From NCBI GenBank assembly GCA_040954595.2, contig CM082598.2, positions 1,798,001-1,862,000 of the forward strand: a stretch of 64,000 bases of DNA, written 5' to 3'. Source of the DNA: Balanoglossus misakiensis. Lineage: Eukaryota > Hemichordata. This document shows positions 62,601 to 64,000 of the stretch, one piece after another (positions within the stretch are counted from its first letter, which is position 1; each line of letters starts with the position of its first letter). A program made the translations under genes and the position numbers. The notes under the pieces are model-generated. The model had not been told where the DNA came from. It ran no database searches and was given only the letters and a program-made list of their open reading frames with translations.

Positions 62601-63337
62601 CAATCGATATCCAACGAAAACCCCTGTATTATATCCTCAATGTTATACTTCCATGTATCGTGGTGTCCGTCCTGAGCACGGTTAGTTTTTGCCTTCCATC
62701 GTCGTCCCCGGAGAAACTGGATCTGAGCATTTCCTTGCTCCTCACCATGTACGTCTTCAACCTGTTGGTGATTGACCTTTTACCCGCGACTTCATCTTCG
62801 GTTCCATATTTGACGCGGTATCTACTTTTCAACATGAGTATAATCGGCTGTTCTGTGGCCTCCACCATGTTGGTGTTGAAAGTTCACAAGCGTCAGTCGA
62901 ACGACCGCAAAATGCCCCGCTGGGTCCGCAAGGTGTTTCTGGAAAAACTCGCGTGGCTTCTGCTGGTGCACGTGCGAACTCGACCATTCAACAACAGCAA
63001 GAAACTTTTCCACAAAGTGAACCACTTCAACAATGCCAGCGAGGACAACATGCTGTTGAAACCAATTCTGCGCCAAGAGAACGATTCGCCGATTTTCTGT
63101 AGGATCAACAAATTCGAAAAGAATATGGTGACTCCAAGGACATGCTGTGCAACCACAAATTCGGCGTTTAGGTTTCCTACAAAGTTGCAACTATATCGGC
63201 AAAGACAGAGACATTGTCGCTGTCCTTGTTCCCACACAACTGGACATGACAAGAGGCTGTTGAATAATTCTGAAAAGATGGTGGACATATTGGACAGGAT
63301 GGCAAAACATTTTATTCCCAACCGATCAAACGAACAC
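29528..63337 (+). CDS. Nicotinic acetylcholine receptor-like Cys-loop channel subunit, partial (TM4 exon off the right edge)
   Basis: Join 29528-29621, 47305-47444, 52464-52508, 58105-58214, 62254-63337 (1473 nt, 491 codons, still open). This is a pentameric ligand-gated channel subunit of the plasma membrane. Residues 1-31 form a signal peptide. LFSNYSTITRPVDKVRD, SNVWMYQEWDDYRLRW and IWNPDTSLLNS are extracellular-domain blocks. The Cys-loop is C168-C182 (CLMDITYFPVDRQEC). TM1 is about 255-277 and begins after RKPLYY. TM2 is about 284-304 (EKLDLSISLLLTMYVF) and TM3 about 314-338. A cytoplasmic loop of more than 150 residues follows. N109 and N220 are in NxT/NxS glycosylation sequons. TrpB (W189) and loop D W90 are kept, but loop A tyrosine is L128 and the loop C vicinal cysteines are absent. 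It is therefore non-alpha-like, and its ligand is uncertain. The E283-K284 gate and L293 (9') point to a cation channel, but 2' is D286. The 45-bp and 110-bp exons match the classic nicotinic gene structure. Confidence 0.92.
32756..32767. repeat. 12-bp CG-rich palindrome
   Basis: TCTCGCGCGAGA within receptor intron 1. Confidence 0.4.
33859..34003 (+). repeat. Diverged 70-bp tandem duplication
   Basis: TTGTTCAC, ATG(A/G)AAAATGGGTT and ATGGCACAT recur exactly 70 bp apart (for example 33871 and 33941). Two copies. Confidence 0.75.
34596..34615. repeat. Short inverted repeat, 8-bp arms
   Basis: ATTACCGT-TGCT-ACGGTAAT. A perfect hairpin with a 4-nt loop. Confidence 0.5.
36593..36610 (+). repeat. 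(TGCT)n simple repeat
   Basis: About four to five TGCT units, an ordinary microsatellite. Confidence 0.8.
36708..36958 (+). promoter_or_regulatory. Promoter-like YY1/NRF1 motif cluster inside receptor intron 1
   Basis: CAAGATGGCGGCC (YY1-type, 36708-36720) is followed by an NRF1-type TGCGCATGC (36923-36931) and the palindrome TGCGTCATGACGCA (36945-36958). Such motifs are typical of housekeeping-type start sites. Activity is inferred only. Confidence 0.35.
39389..39460 (+). mobile_element. Half copy of the TTAA inverted-repeat element
   Basis: TTAACTCTTTCACCCTCAGT followed by TTTAGAGGTCCAAC matches the left part of the elements at 5089 and 5387. The right terminus is missing. Confidence 0.5.
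39595..39617. promoter_or_regulatory. CRE plus palindromic ETS composite site
   Basis: TGACGTCA (39595-39602) joins directly to TTTCCGGCCGGAAGT, an inverted pair of ETS sites. CRE-ETS composites are typical of TATA-less promoters. Confidence 0.45.
39774..39968 (+). CDS. Candidate nested small ORF, 64 aa, unknown
   Basis: I do not recognise this protein. It opens MALMTPSVDELERPSRLIFE, contains a Cys pair RCIFCAF and ends NDFEENL. Points in favour: the ATG has a strong context (A at -3, G at +4); an in-frame stop lies 51 bp upstream; a CRE-ETS composite lies about 160 bp upstream; and AATAAA lies 57 bp after the stop. Points against: 64 codons can arise by chance, and no family signature is seen. 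It could be a single-exon gene nested in the receptor intron, a pseudogene, or chance. Confidence 0.25.
   Translation: MALMTPSVDELERPSRLIFEELILTTEVKYQANPRSFSESNSSRSRCIFCAFGLQDINDFEENL
40025..40030 (+). promoter_or_regulatory. AATAAA after the nested 64-codon ORF
   Basis: AATAAA in TCTTAATAAACCG, 57 bp past the ORF stop. The hexamer is common in AT-rich DNA, so on its own it is weak evidence. Confidence 0.25.
43463..43526 (+). repeat. (CATA)16 microsatellite
   Basis: About 64 bp of uninterrupted CATA units. Confidence 0.97.
47305..47444 (+). CDS. Receptor coding exon 2
   Basis: Residues 32-78. LLRDLFSNYSTITRPVDKVR then FYMAILQLIDV, the N-terminal helix and first beta strand of the nicotinic fold. 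Acceptor TAACGCAG, donor GTAGGT at 47445. Confidence 0.93.
48349..48380 (+). repeat. (GTAGT)n microsatellite
   Basis: Six tandem pentamers followed by degenerate units. Confidence 0.9.
49165..49235 (+). repeat. Imperfect CATCA/CACCA-rich simple repeat
   Basis: Repeated ACATCA and ACACCA words over about 70 bp. Confidence 0.7.
50316..50362 (+). repeat. (ATTC)n microsatellite
   Basis: ATTC units with a few AATC interruptions. Confidence 0.85.
52464..52508 (+). CDS. Receptor coding exon 3 (45 bp)
   Basis: Residues 79-93, DEKMQVIKSNVWMYQ, with the loop D tryptophan W90. A 45-bp exon at this point is the classic nicotinic receptor layout. Acceptor after (TC)n, donor GTAAGA. Confidence 0.95.
52509..58104 (+). 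other. Receptor intron 3
   Basis: About 5.6 kb, AT-rich, with one dispersed inverted-repeat element copy (56598-56757) and two CG palindromes near the 3' end (57761-57772, 57943-57952). No gene seen. Confidence 0.8.
56598..56757 (+). mobile_element. TA-flanked inverted-repeat element, diverged copy
   Basis: CCAAGGACTTTACTAAACTG, ATAGACAGGTGGTCTTTATAG, AATGTACATGTAAATTGC and the 3' CCACTATATAGAGGTGACAA follow the same order as the copy at 1505-1667. The 5' terminus is eroded. Confidence 0.75.
58105..58214 (+). CDS. Receptor coding exon 4 (110 bp)
   Basis: Residues 94-129 plus two bases. EWDDYRLRWDPDKYDNITLV, then WNPDTSLLN (loop A). The 110-bp size is typical of nicotinic genes. Acceptor TTGCCGCAG, donor GTATGA. 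Confidence 0.95.
59951..59962. promoter_or_regulatory. GGTCACGTGACC palindrome
   Basis: 12-bp perfect palindrome containing the CLEAR-type core GTCACGTGAC, also found at 7936. Function is inferred. Confidence 0.3.
60346..60466 (-). mobile_element. TA-flanked inverted-repeat element, minus-oriented copy
   Basis: AAAGTCAAACCTGTGTTAGC, CCACCTCTATATAGCAGCCA, CATGTTCATTAATTGACCTG and GTAAAGGCCACCTCTCTATA are the reverse complement of the 1505-1667 copy, truncated at its far end. Confidence 0.8.
62254..63337 (+). CDS. Receptor coding exon 5 (Cys-loop, TM1-TM3, cytoplasmic loop)
   Basis: One base of codon 130 and residues 131-491. Carries the Cys-loop, loops B and C, TM1-TM3 and the long cytoplasmic loop with a Cys-rich patch (QRHCRCPCSH) and the membrane-proximal helix EKMVDILDRMAKHF. 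It ends on a codon boundary at AAC...CAC before donor GTAAGT (63338). Reading through the donor meets a stop at 63395-63397. Confidence 0.93.
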
Positions 63338-64000
63338 GTAAGTCAAAAATCTACTACACCTTTGAAACAATATGTTGGAATATGTGTTGAAATATAACTA
63401 ACGGTATAGAATGCATAACTTTCTTAAAGTTCCATTAGCTGTTACTTTTCATTATGTTTCCTGTATTTCTGTTGTGTGTGTATCTACTGCAAATTTGCAT
63501 ATTTGACAGTAAACTTATATAGTAGGCCAATCGCGAGACAGTTCTATGGAACACATGTCGATCATTTCGCGGGAATGTGATACATGCGGTATGCCACACA
63601 TAACATGACAGTTCTTTCGAGGAGAAAATTACATCTCCAATTTGACCGAATTTCTCGATTTTCATACACGTATCGATTTTGAGTGATTGGACATAACCGT
63701 TCTGTAGATGGTCCATTTGCCCCTGACAACCACCCAATTTACACGTGAGCAGACCATTTCTAACTCAAATGTGTGCTTCCGCCATCAACCAACGCAGTGA
63801 CGCGACACGTGTGTGTGTGGGTTAATGTTCTGACAGCAGCATGGCGTAGTGATATGCCCTGATAATTTTGTAAATTGGTTATTTCCGGCGGTCGTTTTAC
63901 CAGAACTGTGCATAGCGAATCTTGCACTGACAACGGCCTTTGCAAAAATCAGAACGTGCTGCGAGATTGGTGGCCATTTTGAATTGACCCCTGATTCTTA
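63338..64000 (+). other. Receptor intron 5 (partial)
   Basis: No TM4-encoding exon is visible before the window ends, so the gene continues to the right. Confidence 0.7.

Noticed and set aside
62822-63321. Minus-strand ORFs of 122 and 142 codons
   Set aside because: Antisense shadows of receptor exon 5.

Overview
This is a piece of an animal (metazoan) nuclear genome. It has AT-rich non-coding DNA, multi-exon genes with GT-AG introns and polypyrimidine tracts, AATAAA poly(A) signals, small inverted-repeat transposons, and no bacterial-style gene packing. The three genes belong to families typical of bilaterians. Their divergence from the human proteins I know suggests an invertebrate, plausibly a marine deuterostome such as a hemichordate, but the species cannot be fixed from sequence reading alone.

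Layout: all three genes are on the + strand. (1) About 177-6980 is a complete coding region for SINHCAF (FAM60A), a Sin3-HDAC corepressor subunit. It has five coding exons (304 aa) and a 3'UTR of about 4 kb that carries two small TTAA-flanked inverted-repeat elements. (2) About 10909-24520 is a PPP6R-type (SAPS-domain) regulatory subunit of protein phosphatase 6. It has 22 coding exons (1021 aa, or 1031 with an alternative splice acceptor) and a 3'UTR of about 4 kb. Its upstream non-coding first exon was not identified. (3) From 29528 to beyond the right edge lies a Cys-loop (nicotinic acetylcholine receptor-like) channel subunit. Five coding exons are in the window, covering the signal peptide, extracellular domain, TM1-TM3 and most of the cytoplasmic loop. 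The TM4 exon is outside the window. Intron 1 of this gene is 17.7 kb.

The exon model for the two complete genes is internally consistent: every junction has GT-AG, the phases join, and the summed coding lengths are divisible by three. In the receptor gene the 45-bp third and 110-bp fourth exons match the classic nicotinic receptor gene layout. The receptor is unusual: it lacks the loop C vicinal cysteines and the loop A tyrosine, and it has an aspartate at the pore 2' position.

Non-coding points of interest: a dispersed TA-flanked inverted-repeat element family (five copies or fragments); a 129-bp near-perfect hairpin element in a PPP6R intron; three minisatellites with 38-, 40- and 42-bp units in PPP6R introns; a perfect RFX X-box upstream of the receptor gene; and, inside receptor intron 1, two promoter-like motif clusters, one followed by a 64-codon ORF and a poly(A) signal. 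The genes look like ordinary conserved neighbours rather than a functional cluster. I found no multi-gene novel system, CRISPR array, rRNA or tRNA.
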